This document shows, piece by piece, positions 1-11,891 of a stretch of 64,000 bases of DNA. Numbering within the stretch: position 1 is the first letter of the stretch; every line of letters starts with the position of its first letter. The stretch spans positions 1,736,001 to 1,800,000 of the forward strand of contig SCHM01000004.1 in NCBI GenBank assembly GCA_004123355.1, read 5' to 3'. This DNA comes from Amphirosellinia nigrospora. Taxonomy: Eukaryota; Ascomycota; Sordariomycetes; Xylariales; Xylariaceae. The notes beneath the pieces were generated by a model. That model had not been told where the DNA came from. It did not search any database and saw only the letters and a program-made list of their open reading frames with translations. The translations under genes were made by a program, and so were the position numbers.

Positions 1-275
1 CAAAGGTCTCCTGGTCGAGAGAGTTCAAACATGTCCTCTATGTCCCATTTAGACCCAATGACAGTTTATAGGCGCTTGTGTTATTGATAACGGGGTGTGT
101 TTTATCTGGTCTACAACTTCGAGAACTTGGACCCTATTACTCGTTGCCCAGCGTAACGCCAACCCGTAATATTATATGATAATCGAAGAAGTTACTGTCT
201 AGTTCTGTTAGATGTGATACAATTATATGCGAGTAGTCCATTAGTCTATGTCGTACACTTTGCATGTCATACACT

Positions 276-290
276 TTGCCTTGCCTTGCC
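276..290. repeat. Short TTGCC tandem repeat
   Basis: Three perfect copies of TTGCC are followed by degenerate units (TTGTC, TTACATTGCC). Just upstream a 12-nt word ending TACACTTTGC occurs twice in 17 bp. It is a simple repeat without a known role. Confidence 0.6.
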
Positions 291-1236
291 TTGTCTTACA
301 TTGCCTTGTGGCAAATAGTGCAGTTCCTGCTAGTACAGTGTCCAAGACAGACAAGGAAATACATATAAAGTCGAGATTCCCTCCTCTCTCTTCAATTATC
401 TCGATATTATATCCTATAACTTCGCGATAATGGTATTGAGTAGTTGCTTGATGATGTAATACCTAAGGTTATAGGACTTCTTTGTGTTAACAAAACTATT
501 TATAGTTCGACATAAGCGTCGTTAGGCTCAGGGGTGGTAGATTTTCCGTGGGGCTAGTTTCTAAGCTGACAAACAAGGGCAGGGATGTTCGTGGCTTTTG
601 AGTAGAATGTAGTCGGATCATCTGTAAATTCTCTAGTAACTGTATCTATAAAACTAACTAGTAATACGGATCGATGTGAGTGCGGTGTCACGAGGCACAG
701 GCGCACAGACGCCACAACGAGACTCCCTGTATTATAGTCTGAAGATGTATTAGTCCTAGAGATCTTTGTGAAACGACAAGTGCCAATGCCTACTTCAAGT
801 ACGAGGTCCCTGAAGTGCGGTCATAACTCTAACAGCGGCTGTCTAGTTGAGCATACATCAAGCCTCAGCTAGTCAATGGCGGAGTTACCCCGTCCAAGAG
901 TGATTAAGATTACCACTGTATGCTATTGAAAAGACATTTCCTGACTTAGCCTACAGATAGCCAATATCTGTCGGAAAGTCACACATTGACAAATAACATT
1001 CGTGTTATTACATGCTAGTAAATTTGATAAAGCTCGAGGAAAACTACTCTCTAGCTATGTGACCTTTGGAAAAGAAACACTAGTTCCCCGACGGCTACCA
1101 CACACAAGCCACAATAACAGCCACCCTTCAAGGATAGTTAATGTTACTACTCTCTAGATGCACACTTCACTATCATATCACCAAGCCATATCAAGCTGCA
1201 TAGCTTTAGGCTCCGTATTACAGAGTCTTATTCTGA

Positions 1237-1505
1237 AGTGCTGGGAACGTAGGGTCCTGTTTAGCTGATAATCTCTTTGGGGCTTATAGGGTCTCCAGTT
1301 TCCCTTTCTCTCTAATATATCCTCATCTGCAGCCCCTATCTACAGACAGATTTAAAGGTTCCCCCTCTCGTCGAAGGACCTTCGGGGGTTAGGATTCCTG
1401 AGAGGGGTCGGTACTACATGCGGCTATTATGAAATTATACCCTTCTATCTCGTCTACGTGAAAGGCCCGGGTAGGGATCGGAGGCTATTCGGCCTTATAG
1501 GACAT
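1237..1505 (+). repeat. Degenerate dispersed repeat, copy A
   Basis: This stretch aligns by eye over about 260 bp with 18408-18670, in the same orientation. Shared blocks include AGCTGATAATCTCTTT against AGCTAATAATCTCTTA, and CTACAGACAGATTTA against TTATAGACAAATTCA. Identity is roughly 65-70 percent. No intact reading frame or terminal repeats are visible, so the family cannot be named. It looks like an old relic of a dispersed element. Confidence 0.5.
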
Positions 1506-3218
1506 TGGGCGAGCTCGTGGCTCTGTGGCTCTTGGCTTGTTCGTATGACGGTGAGACATACAGCTGAAGACAATGAAGCTATTGGCTGGCAAGGACCACG
1601 ATGACTTCATCACTTACAACAAAAGCCTACAATCGAAAACCTACTGAATGAGAAAATAGACCGTAAGCCTAGAGGCGAATAGATGCTTATTGGCACAAGC
1701 ACATGTCACATCATTGAAACATGACCAATGAATACTTCTTCATGGGGTCTTAAACAGAATTAAGCAGCTCTGAAAAGATTATTAATTCAATACCGACGGC
1801 TGGAGTATTTTTGGGGGTTATGTGATGCAAAGGATTCCTAACTCTATAAATTATCACTTATTCACTACTCATTCATAATGTCTCAGCGTGGGAGCTTCTC
1901 GCCTTTTCTTATGACTAGGACTAAGTTCAAAGATCATGAACAGAATACCACTAGTAGTGCTAGTGTTAATGAGCGCACGCGCTATTGGCGCCATTTTCGG
2001 CACAGGCCGCCGCCCACGTCGAATACACGGGACTCAGGAATCATCTTGAGTTCAGACGAAGCAGAGCTATTGTTTTGCCTGTAAGAGTTAATCATGGCCA
2101 CTGAGGTTATCTTGACTTGATTGCGTGTGAAGGAGGGGTGACTAACTGTCATGTCATGAACAGCCTACTAGGCCGAAGCCATCGGGAAATCAATTTATGT
2201 GATAGGCTCAGGTAGGATTGTGTTTACAGCCCTCTTCACATCGATCAGGAATAATATGATGGTTACTACCGTAACTACCTAAGGTAGGTAGTAGGCCAGG
2301 CTATACATCCAGCGGCTAGACTTATCAACTTAGGTAGTTAGGGAACTTCTTGATCACATAAGACGTGACTTGATCCCGGGAGGATTGAAGCGAAGCTAAG
2401 GTAGAAGCTAAGTGAAAGAAGTGTAGTGTATGTGCGCGAAGGCGGGTGAGGTAGTTAGCCGCTCGGAGACTTTCTCTCCTTTTGCACGGTACCAACTACA
2501 CTGCTTCACTACATATGTGTTCTTTTTTCAATCGTTCTTAATCGCTTCCACTGCTATGATTTTTACAGGACTGTAAAAAACCGAAACATGTTGTCTGATT
2601 TCTTATTCGAGAATCATTACCAATTCGTCCTGATGATCTGCTTGCCCGGCATAATGATCTACCCAGATCTCATGCCAACCGCTGCCTCGGCGGAGACGAT
2701 GGACAGGGATATGTGTGCACCTGGACAACTCGGACAGTACTGCTCAGACACTTCAGAACCACAAATACTATTATTCTGTCAGCGGGATAACCTGCTGTAC
2801 CGAAGCGATTGCCGTTGACGTGGAATGGAACGCGCACGTCATGCTGAAATCGACAGCCCCCTTTGCAATAGTCGCAGGGTCCCTCTTACTAGTTCCCGAA
2901 CTTATTGACCCCATTGGTTTGGTTATCCAGGATCTGTCTGGGGTTTTAGTGCAGACTAGTAAGTTCTTCCCCGCAATCTGCTCAGTTAGACAGACGGATG
3001 CGGGGAAACACTAAAGAATTTCCGTGCGGAGATCGTCATGATCACGGTCACCGACGAATGGACCCCGGTCTGAGGCGGGGAGGTTGGTCTTATCGTGACG
3101 TGCTGGTGCTCAGGCCAGTCTAAAAAGAAAAATCCAAATATGTCGGATATTGTACAATGTGAACTTTCACCTACTCTCTCTTACACGTGCCGTAGTTGCT
3201 AGAATCAATTGTGTTACG

Positions 3219-5105
3219 ATGAGTGCGATACCCGAGAAGCCGGGCGTGGTCGAGGTCGAGGCCGACGAAGCTCAACATCGTACCCAACAAGATGTAATCG
3301 GCCACATAGATACCATGGCCCTGGCACCAGAAACTACATTTGAGTCATTCGCACATCTAGATCAGAAGAAGATTCTGCGAAAGGTGTGTTGAGATATGCC
3401 CAGAAATTGCTAGCAGTTTTCTGTTGATAGCACACTCACCTTTTTACATTAGATGGATATGCGCCTGATTCCCATGCTTGCTCTCTATCTATTGTCCTTT
3501 CTCGATCGTGGAAACATCGGCAACGCGAAAATCGAGGGCCTTCAGGAGGACCTGAAGATAACGAGCGATCAGTATAACTTATGCCTTACGGTTTCTTCTT
3601 CAGCTATGCGGCATTCGAGGTGCCAAGCAACCTCCTTCTCAAGCGACTCCGCCCTAGCAGGTGGCTGCCGGCGATTATGGTAGTATGGGGGGGAGTTGTG
3701 ACCTTGATGGGCATCGTCCGAAACTTCCAGGGACTTCTCAGTACTCGATTCTTTCTCGGTGTCGCCGAAGCGGGATTGTATCCTGGGTGTGCGGTAAGTC
3801 CTAGTCAAAGACTTATTGTGCCCAGAAAACTAATCAAATCTCAAGTACTATCTGACGATGTGGTATGCGCAACGCACCCCCAATGACAAGAACTCGAGAT
3901 GCTAATCAGGCGGCCGCAGGTATTGCCGACACGAGATTCAGCTGCGGCAGGCCATGTTTTTCTCGGCGGCATCAATCGCAGGAGCCTTCAGTGGACTCTT
4001 AGCTTTCGCCATCGCGAAGCTGGACGGGCTGGGCGGGCTTGAGGGGTGGCGCTGGATCTTCATCTTGGAGGGTCTTGCCACAGTAAGCAAAGTTCTTGCT
4101 TCGATACGAAAAATTTCTCCCCGAACTAAACGATTCAGGTTGTTGTTGCCGTTGCCGCATTCTTCCTTCTCTACGATTTCCCCGAGACGGCGACGTTCCT
4201 CACCGAGGAAGAGCGAGCCTTCGTCATTTTCCGGCTAAAGTATCAAGGGCAGATGGACAATAAAGACGAGAGAAATGTACGGGTTGCCCAAGCTGACGAA
4301 TTTGAGTGGAAATACGTGTGGGCGGCGTTCAGAGACTGGCAAATATGGGTCAACATCTTCGTGTACTGGGGGGTAAGTCACAGGGCCTAGTGTTCTTCAA
4401 CTGCGCACGAGAATCGTCTAATCGCCTCTCTTTAGATTGTCTGCCCACTATATGGCATCAGCCTTTTCCTACCCACGATTATCAAAAGTCTAGGCTATGT
4501 TTCGTCTACTGCTCAGCTCTTAACCGTCCCATATACGTCGTAGCGGCTATCCTAGCCGTAGTCGTAGCATACTTTTCGGATCGTGTAGGCAAACGAAGTC
4601 CATTCGTTATTGCTTGCATGTTAGCCATACTAGTTGGGTTCATCTTGTAAGTCTTGATTCTCGGCCTTTGGTTTAACGTGACTAACATGATTCCAGGTGC
4701 ATATCTACCAGCGTTCCTGGTGTTGTCTATGCCGGTGTTTTTATAGCTACTGCTGGAATTTACTCGTCATTCGCAGGGAACATTACATGGCTTTCCAACA
4801 ACCTCGCTGGTGGTTATAAGCGAAGCGCCGGTATGGCAATACAAATTGGCGTGGGCAACCTAGGCGGAGCTTTCGCATCGAATTTCTACCGACAAAAGGA
4901 TGCCCCTCGGTATATCCTTGGACACGCCTTGGAGCTGGCTTTTACGAGTGTTGGTCTTATTGCGGCTACTATACTAGTTCTAAGTTATATCTCTATCAAC
5001 AAGAAGAGGGCAAAGGCTATCAGGGAGGGGGCGCACAACCAGTTCACGCCAGAAGAACTATCAGCGAAAGGTGATCAGGCTCTGACGTTCCGTTATGTAT
5101 ATTGA
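3219..5105 (+). CDS. MFS transporter, allantoate permease (Dal5/Tna1, ACS) family
   Basis: Predicted plasma-membrane symporter for organic anions such as allantoate, ureidosuccinate or nicotinate; the substrate cannot be read from sequence. Exons: 3219-3383, 3453-3793, 3846-3862, 3920-4082, 4139-4372, 4436-4646, 4697-5105, about 513 residues. Family signatures are clear: LYLLSFLDRGNIGNAK in TM1, FEVPSNLLLKRLRPS after TM2, FFLGVAEAGLYPG in TM4-5, EGWRWIFILEG before the central loop, and NLAGGYKRSAGMAIQIGVGNLGG in TM10-11 (given in part). Exon 3 is only 17 nt. Two one-base losses break the frame, in T-runs at about 3592 and in a C-run at about 4528. Correcting both restores phase in exons 2 and 6, so sequencing error is more likely than a pseudogene. 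Its closest neighbour in type is the second transporter at 11.9-13.8 kb. Confidence 0.85.
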
Positions 5106-5645
5106 CAATCTTAGCATATTCAACATGCTCAGCATCCGCCCATTTCATACAAGTCTGGGTACAACATTTTTAATGATATAAGCACCACCAGTTAATATAG
5201 AGCTGGAGAATGCCAAACTCAAACGCCAATGGGCGCGAAGGAACATAGGAGTTAATTTGTGACTCTTGCGTAGCAAAATTCCATTGTACTCATATTAGTA
5301 ATGGCACTAATCATCAAGGTGAAAACTGATGAGGTAACATAGGTGCTTTTCTATTTCAGGGCATGTCACCGGTTCAACATGAAATCCCCATTGTTAGACA
5401 GCTATTATTTGAAGCAGGTGAAAATAGCTATCTACGGATACAAGCTGTCGCATGAGGGCTCTAGGACCTATGGTACACCCAAATTCGAGCGGTATTGCTC
5501 CCAAAAGAGAAAAAACCGACCAAGTATCCTTAATCCAGGGGTTTGTCATCCCAATTGTATTCATACACAGCTCCTAGCTTGATTCTTTACTGATTTGAGG
5601 TTTGTACCACGAGGAAGGAAGCAAAACAGTCAAGCTCAGTCAACC
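5106..5645. other. Convergent intergenic region
   Basis: This is the 3' flank of the MFS transporter and of the oppositely oriented GPCR gene. A 79-codon open frame at 5343-5582 shows no domain. No promoter is expected here. Confidence 0.5.
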
Positions 5646-7445
5646 CTATACAGGCGAGCGATAGAACTCTCTGTCGATCCTGATGCTGTTGCATTGGCCA
5701 TCACTGCTGGGGCTGATTGTAGTTGTCACACTCATTTCACTATGGGAATCATCGTGCTGGCGAGTCACTCGCCTCTCGAGCTCGATGATTCGGTCGCGTT
5801 CGTTACGTACGGCGTTGGCCTGTAGCAATTCAGATGTCAGAAACGATCATTCGCGGTTTGGCCTTGATCTTATCTGGGAGATCTCAAGCACACAAAAGAA
5901 AGTGCAAACGCGAAATGAAAAGATGATTAGAAAGTCAAATAGGGAACCCATAGGAATACGTACTGCGTTTAGCCCCCTCGGAATACCTCTGAACTGATCC
6001 ACCTTGGCACGCACTTCCTCTCGTAGTGCCAGCCAACTTGTCGAAAAGAAGATGACGGCATTCCAGAGGCCTTGAAGAGGAAGCACAATGGCACTTGCAA
6101 GGTTGAGAGGGTAGCTAAATTCCTGCGGGTTCACGATGTCGTGCACACGGTTGATGCTGCTCGGGGTCCAGGTAATGAGAACACTGACGGCGAACACGAA
6201 AGATGTACGTAAGTACGCTAGTTTCACAGGGTCCATGTTGCTGAACTTGCTGCACCACCTATTAAAACTCTCTCGAATGCGATGCCAGATAGTTTCCCGA
6301 ATCTCGACCCGTGGTTGGGCAGTAATACTGGTGGTTGTTGTCGCGATCGGTCCCGGAGTTGAGGCGCCTGCCTGTCGATCAGTGTCCTCGACTGGACCCT
6401 TAAACCAATTGAGGGGAGCTGTGCCAGAAAGGGGCCGGGCGACTCGTTCGCTTTCTGTGTTTATGGTGGTTACTTGGAGAACCTCGCGATTGATCGTACC
6501 CATGACTGCGGCATTTGTGAAGAGATCCTATCAGAGGTTAGTTAGCTTCCTACCGTCTAAAAGTAGGATAATTCCGCAACGAAGACCTTACCTTTTCTCC
6601 GGAATCTCGGGTTGCTGGTGGATCACGCTTAGGATTGCTCAGTGATAGATTTCGTAGCTGATTACGTTGTTTGAAAACATAGTAGCCAACCGCAACATAA
6701 ATCAGCGAAGACAAGACAATGCATACCCATATGGGTAGGTAGTACGTGTATATACGCAGGTCGGACCAATCCCTATCTATCCAGCACCAGATCTAATAGG
6801 ATGTCAGTCTGGCTCTCGCAAATCCGGAGGAAAAACTATACCGTAGCATCACCGTAAACGGTTTTACCAGATTCATCGCGAACCACGAGGAGCCACAACG
6901 CTGGAATGAATGGTATACCATAGCAAACGATGAAGTAGGCGTACCAGTATCGTAAAAAGTTGTTTGGATTAGCAGAAAAGAAAAATACCATGTATACATT
7001 AACGGCCATGGCAAAGGACCACCATGGATCTGATTGCATAAACCTATTCGCAAGTTAGTCAACGTAACAGTAACTTCTTCGACGCATGCTACCAATGTTG
7101 ACTACCTAGAACTTACAGTTCAAACATGAAGGCCTGTGCTTGGCATAGGTGACTAGTAGAGCCGGCTAGGACACCGGAATATCCTATCAAACAAGCGATG
7201 CTAGCTCCCAAGTTGGCGACAGATGCGAATATGATGAATGTGTTTGGAACTGTTCGGAGTCGCTTAAACAGAGCGAAAGCGATGAATATAGATACAACCC
7301 CTATTAGGGAGAAGGCGGCTCCTAGGCGTTCAAAGAGGACGATGGTCTCTATATGTACTGGGCGACTTGATGCTGCTCCAGACAGCGTGACGTTTGTTGC
7401 GACGGGTGGCATGGCGAGTGATTTGAGGCTTGAAGATAATAGCAA
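5646..7445 (-). CDS. cAMP-receptor-like G protein-coupled receptor
   Basis: Seven-transmembrane receptor of the fungal cAR/Gpr1-like class, expected in the plasma membrane and coupled to heterotrimeric G proteins; ligand unknown. Exons on the minus strand: 7445-7117, 7043-6842, 6792-6592, 6527-5964, 5819-5646. All phases agree and give 489 residues without a frameshift. TM1 lies near residues 41-60 and TM2 near 67-92. HLCQAQAF supplies the conserved extracellular cysteine before TM3, and WSFAMAVNVYMVFFF is TM3. A serine/threonine-rich third cytoplasmic loop of about 100 residues precedes TM6. TM7 carries LPLQGLWNAVIFFSTSW, typical of this class. An N-glycosylation site (NVT) sits at about residue 18. 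Met12 is an alternative start. Retaining the last intron would give a different hydrophobic tail ending at 5847. The gene lies between two nutrient transporters. Confidence 0.85.
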
Positions 7446-7642
7446 GTTTTGAATGGATATACCTAAGCACTCGGGGAAAGTAATCTTGCTAAGGAAGGAC
7501 TTGTATCAAGTTCAAGCCGAAGCGCAGAGGGCTACCAGACAGGAAACCTTTGACTACCTGGGTCTCTAGTTGGATCAGCTTAGCAGGTCGAGCCAGAGTA
7601 GCTTAGATTGCAGTGTTGCGGGAGAGGTCATAACCTCTTCAT

Positions 7643-8479
7643 TTAGCTGCTATCGAGTTCGGCTGCTATAATTTCAAGATCCAATTCCTTATGTGTTGTT
7701 GAGATGGTGTTACGGGTAAACTGTGATTCTTTCACGTATGAAGTTGTAGCACGATGGCCAATGAGTTGAAAGAGTGAAGTTGTGATTGCAATGGGGTTGC
7801 TTGGGCTGCGCAGTGCTAGAAATAGTTCAGGTAGCCAGTGAGAGTTGTAGGTATGTGAGTGAATGAGGTTTTGCGCGTCAAATGAGTTATACGCGTCAAT
7901 AGGAATAAACAAGTATTGATTGCCAGCCCCGTTCTATTAGTGAATAACCAACGAGGGCTTGATTAAGACGAAATGAGAACGGAACACGCCCCTAACATAA
8001 AGAGCATTAGCCGTGGCAATAACTGGAATTATTAGATAGTGAATCGCTCTCCACAATGATAACCAGGAAACATTACACGAGTAGTGTATGGCAACGCATG
8101 CATCATACTTAGAATACGCTTTGTTCAAATTGCCAGCAAGCAAATGAAGTCGATACAGAATATCGAGAATGCGGGTTGCCGTATTGTTCCCTGCACGGGC
8201 AAGGTTTGACGGCCAGCCAACACCCATAGAGGTTTCAAGCCAGAAGGTCGGCGGTGTGGTGAGTATAAGGTCTATCGAATCGTATATGAGAGAAGGGTAC
8301 AGAAAATGGCATTGATAGCATAGAGACCGATGCCAACCCAAGTTGTAAGTCTCGGAAGAATATGAGAGTCGATAATAGGGAAATGGGAGTAAAACGAACG
8401 GCTCAGACGTACGGTACTGCATGAGCGAGGTTCGGTCATGTTTCTTTATCATCATTGGGTGGATTAAAGATTCTTCCAC
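7643..8479 (-). pseudogene. Broken gene for an unrecognised, probably membrane-associated protein
   Basis: Two open stretches, 8479-7937 and 7912-7643, lie in the same minus frame and are separated by two adjacent stop codons at about 7929-7934. The composition looks coding: aromatic-rich, with hydrophobic segments such as WRAIHYLIIPVIATANALYV, and a C-terminal part with SFDAQNLIHSHTYNSHWLPE. Upstream, a different minus frame reads LTTWVGIGLYAINAIFCTLL, suggesting at least one frameshift near 8280-8290. I do not recognise the family. Unlike other genes in the window, the in-frame stops are not explained by a homopolymer slip, so real decay is plausible. A missed intron across the stops is the alternative. 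Confidence 0.35.
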
Positions 8480-11400
8480 GACAATATGTTTCGTTACACA
8501 GAGAATGTAGCTAATCCCGGTAGCCGCAAGGATGTTGTTAATCTACCGATGGGAGACGACCCGAGGAGACCCCACAGAGAGTCCTAATCTGTTTGTGTTA
8601 GCTAAGGGCTCGACGAACGCCCAACACAGAAGGCGGGCTCGAGCATGACAGACACATCAAGATCCTTGATTGAGTAATGAGGCATATAAGACTTACAGCA
8701 ATAGGCGCGATGTTTTAGCAGGGAGGCCCACGAACGACCATTTGTCTCCGACGAGGAGAGACAGGGGGGGATTAAATCGGATATTACTTAGGAAGTTTAT
8801 AGCTACTCATATTTCCTGTAGCTAGGCGAATGCTGTTGGCCGGCAGGGTGAATACACGAGAGCACCTATTAAATGGGCGGGAGAGACACATGACGCAGGA
8901 AACCCTTGCAGTCGAACAATGCGGAGAAGAACACCCCTATCAAACAGGTAACCCACAAGGCAAGCGCAGCAGCCGGTACAAGATAACTTCCAAGGGAGCT
9001 GCGTTGCGCCACTTGCCGTATGTTTGGGGCATGCTTGCTGGAGAGGTAACATGCCTCGAGAAATCAACACAACACCATAGGGATGGATTATATATCTTTC
9101 CGAGGCCTCAACAAACTAAGGTAACGGTAAATACACCTAGTATTTGCCCGGCGTATATCTTGTCTATTTTCGATTAAACTACCTAGGTAGTAGCGATCTA
9201 CTCAGAGCTATGACTTAAATCATCGTATAGGGTAACCGTTTGTAAGCCGACAAACCGCACTCGTGACTAACAGTATTGCGTTGGGACTGCGTAAGCTACT
9301 TCATAGATACCACTGGATGACTAAGGTATCGCAGGGAATACATGCACATACTAGGAGACATGACTATCAAATATGCACACCTAATCAGTGAAAAATCATT
9401 TCTATCCCACCCTCCCAACTGGTCCCTAAAGTCTTTTCCGAAAAGTTCGACTTGCGAACCAACTGCGATGCAGACAGAACATGCGCAGATGATGGCTAGC
9501 TTTGTATTTCCCGTGCCGGGAGCGGTAGAAGGCGCAAGTCGCGAAATATAGCCTCGATTCTACAAGCCGGGTATGCATCTGGCAGTGGATTCCGGCATGC
9601 CAATGCGCCCAGTTTACTTGCCGTCGAGGTCAGTGAGTCTACGGGAACATACAGAGGGTTGGAGATAGTACATAATGTTTGCTACACAACATGCCCTATG
9701 CCACCCCTCCGGCCCAATTACGTCGCTTCTTCAACAATTCAATAGATGCACGAAGGCTTCTTACTGGCCGAGTCGAGACAGGCAGCCAACGACAACTCTT
9801 CCATACCATCGAGGCTTGACTCGGTCCTAATGACCTGCGTTGACCCATCCACCTACGTGGCTATTTGCTCTCTCTGATCCCGGCAGGATGCATAAAAGAA
9901 GAATCCTTCAACTGATTTACGTTGGAGCGAATCTGTTAGGGCCCAATCCCATCGGTATCACTCGCCCTAGCCCAGTCGACTCACCTTCTAGTCAATGTTT
10001 GCCTTAGTCAATAGTAGGGTCCATCAGCGACGCATTACGGGTTGGCCCAGGCGTCGATAATACTACTCATGGCGCATCGCTGGGTGACATTTCAGCGGGG
10101 CGAATCTGTACACTTCACTTCTGCGTAGAATCAGACTCGTAATTTGGGCTCACGGGAATTCCTTTTGTATCATCATGGCATCGCAGGAAAAGGTAGGGTG
10201 ACGCGAAAGATCCCGATTGCGTTTGCTTTGGTTTGTGAAATGGCAGAGGAATTACTGCTTGCGGCAGTTGGCTCTGGTGAGCAAAGCTATGATTGGCTAG
10301 GGCGTCTTCGGTGAGTTGCTGCCGACAGCTCATTAACAGGGAATATGGAAGCACGAGAGAGGTGGGCGGCCAGCGTCGCGTTCAGGGTTGCTTATGTGAT
10401 GATGTACTTGCATCTGTAGACTTCCTATCTGGTTTAGGCATATGCCGTATCTGGTCAATACGGATTATGGTAATGAATGACTGTACAAGGCCTACCACAT
10501 CCAGGACAAAACTAAACAGGACAACGCGCGTTTGCAAAAAGAAAGACGGGTCCTGTATTAACTGTTTTCATGTGATGTTGTTCGCAAGATTATGATATTT
10601 GAATTGTCTCGGAAAACTAACGAACCAATTCTCAGTGTCGATAGAACCCTAGACCCAAACGAACATGTGATGAGATTAGCAAAGACCCGTCCGTCTTGTT
10701 AAGTCTTCGACACGATTGACGCAATATCGTCTAGTTTTATGTCTAATTTGGTGATTCGGATGTCTTAGCTGAAGCCCAGATTCTTAGCTCTACTCCTTCC
10801 TGGTAATCTGATAAGCCACCCAACAGGGACGGCATCGTCCAGACCCACAGGCAATTACCTCGTTAGATTTCGGCTCTTAGGAAGTCGCACATGTTGAAGC
10901 TGGCTTCACGACGCCTATACTTGCGTCTCTAGGTATGATAGTAAGCGGAAGGCCTTAATTAAAATCAACGGCTGTAAAATGCGATACCTGCCCTTTTTAC
11001 GAGAGGGGGAGCATACAAATATTGTCGATGCAAGTAGTTCCTTCGTTCGTTGTTAGTAGATAAACACAAAATGGCAAGCTTATAGCTTGCCTGTACATGT
11101 TGCTTGTGGTCTCAACACGTCTCCAAACTTTTTGTCACTACCTTACCTACTAAGTAGGTAGACTAAGCCTTTTAAACATAGCTCTAGGTGATCAATTTTC
11201 TGAATACGGATGCCCCTGATACTTTATTCAGTACCCAGGTAGCTATTTCCAAGTATTCCATACTAAGATAGAGTCGCCGGACCGCTTAGTAAGGCACATG
11301 ATTGTACCTACTTTCGCCCCTTTTACGTAGCGGCGGTATAGCAGGTTCGCCCTGTTCTCCTTCTTTAACCGGTTATCTCTACCTACCCAAGAGAGCCACA

Positions 11401-11891
11401 ATCTTTTTTCTGAAGCCCGCCTCGCCTTCTGTTGCTATCGCTCGTTCAACCACCGATCTATTCGGTCTGCCTTCCAACTACTCTATCGCGTTACACATGC
11501 GCCACCAAAAATTAAGAGCTTCGTCAAGGAACGATGTAGTTTATCGCGACTTACGCTAAGTACCATAGTCCTAACATTGTAAAATGTTCGTTAAATACCT
11601 AAGAAAGCTTTTGCGTATAATGTTGGTAGAAAAATAGTAAGGCATGTATCAAAATAGGTACGAGCGGGAACCGCGTTAAAATAAATAGCATCCATTTGTC
11701 AACGATGCTTGTTACATGGGGTATATGTATAGAGAGATATATATAAGGCGAAATGCGCCAGCTAGTTTCCCTTGGGTGTTGTGTTCATCTGCTCTCACAA
11801 CTTCAGTTCCTCGGCCGCATTACACGCAATAAAAAGCGTCAATCGTCCACCAATAAATTAGTTGTTCCCCCGCTTCACCGTCCAGTCGCAA
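8480..11891. other. Gene-poor intergenic region
   Basis: No supported gene. A perfect 14-bp palindrome centred on CCTAGG occurs at 9178-9191, and a related inverted arrangement lies near 11148-11163. Open frames up to 115 codons (8830-9177, 11302-11559) have no recognisable domains and overlap frames on the other strand. The 300 bp next to 11892 is the 3' flank of the second MFS gene. Confidence 0.5.

Larger units (their letters stand above)
1..3218. other. Gene-poor left end
   Basis: No convincing gene is seen. The stretch holds a short TTGCC repeat near 276, a diverged copy of a dispersed repeat near 1237-1505, and a CCTAGG-like palindrome near 2272-2292. Short open frames at 1878-2084 (68 codons, 17 bp after a TATAAAT-like stretch is not resolvable as a promoter), 2588-2818 and 2715-3014 have no recognisable domain. 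The 2588 frame has a hydrophobic start and several cysteines, as a small secreted protein might, but has no other support. The last 200 bp should contain the promoter of the transporter that follows. Confidence 0.5.

Noticed and set aside
2588-3014. Small cysteine-containing frames as a hydrophobin or effector
   Set aside because: Cysteine spacing does not match hydrophobins, and two overlapping frames compete; no support beyond a hydrophobic start.
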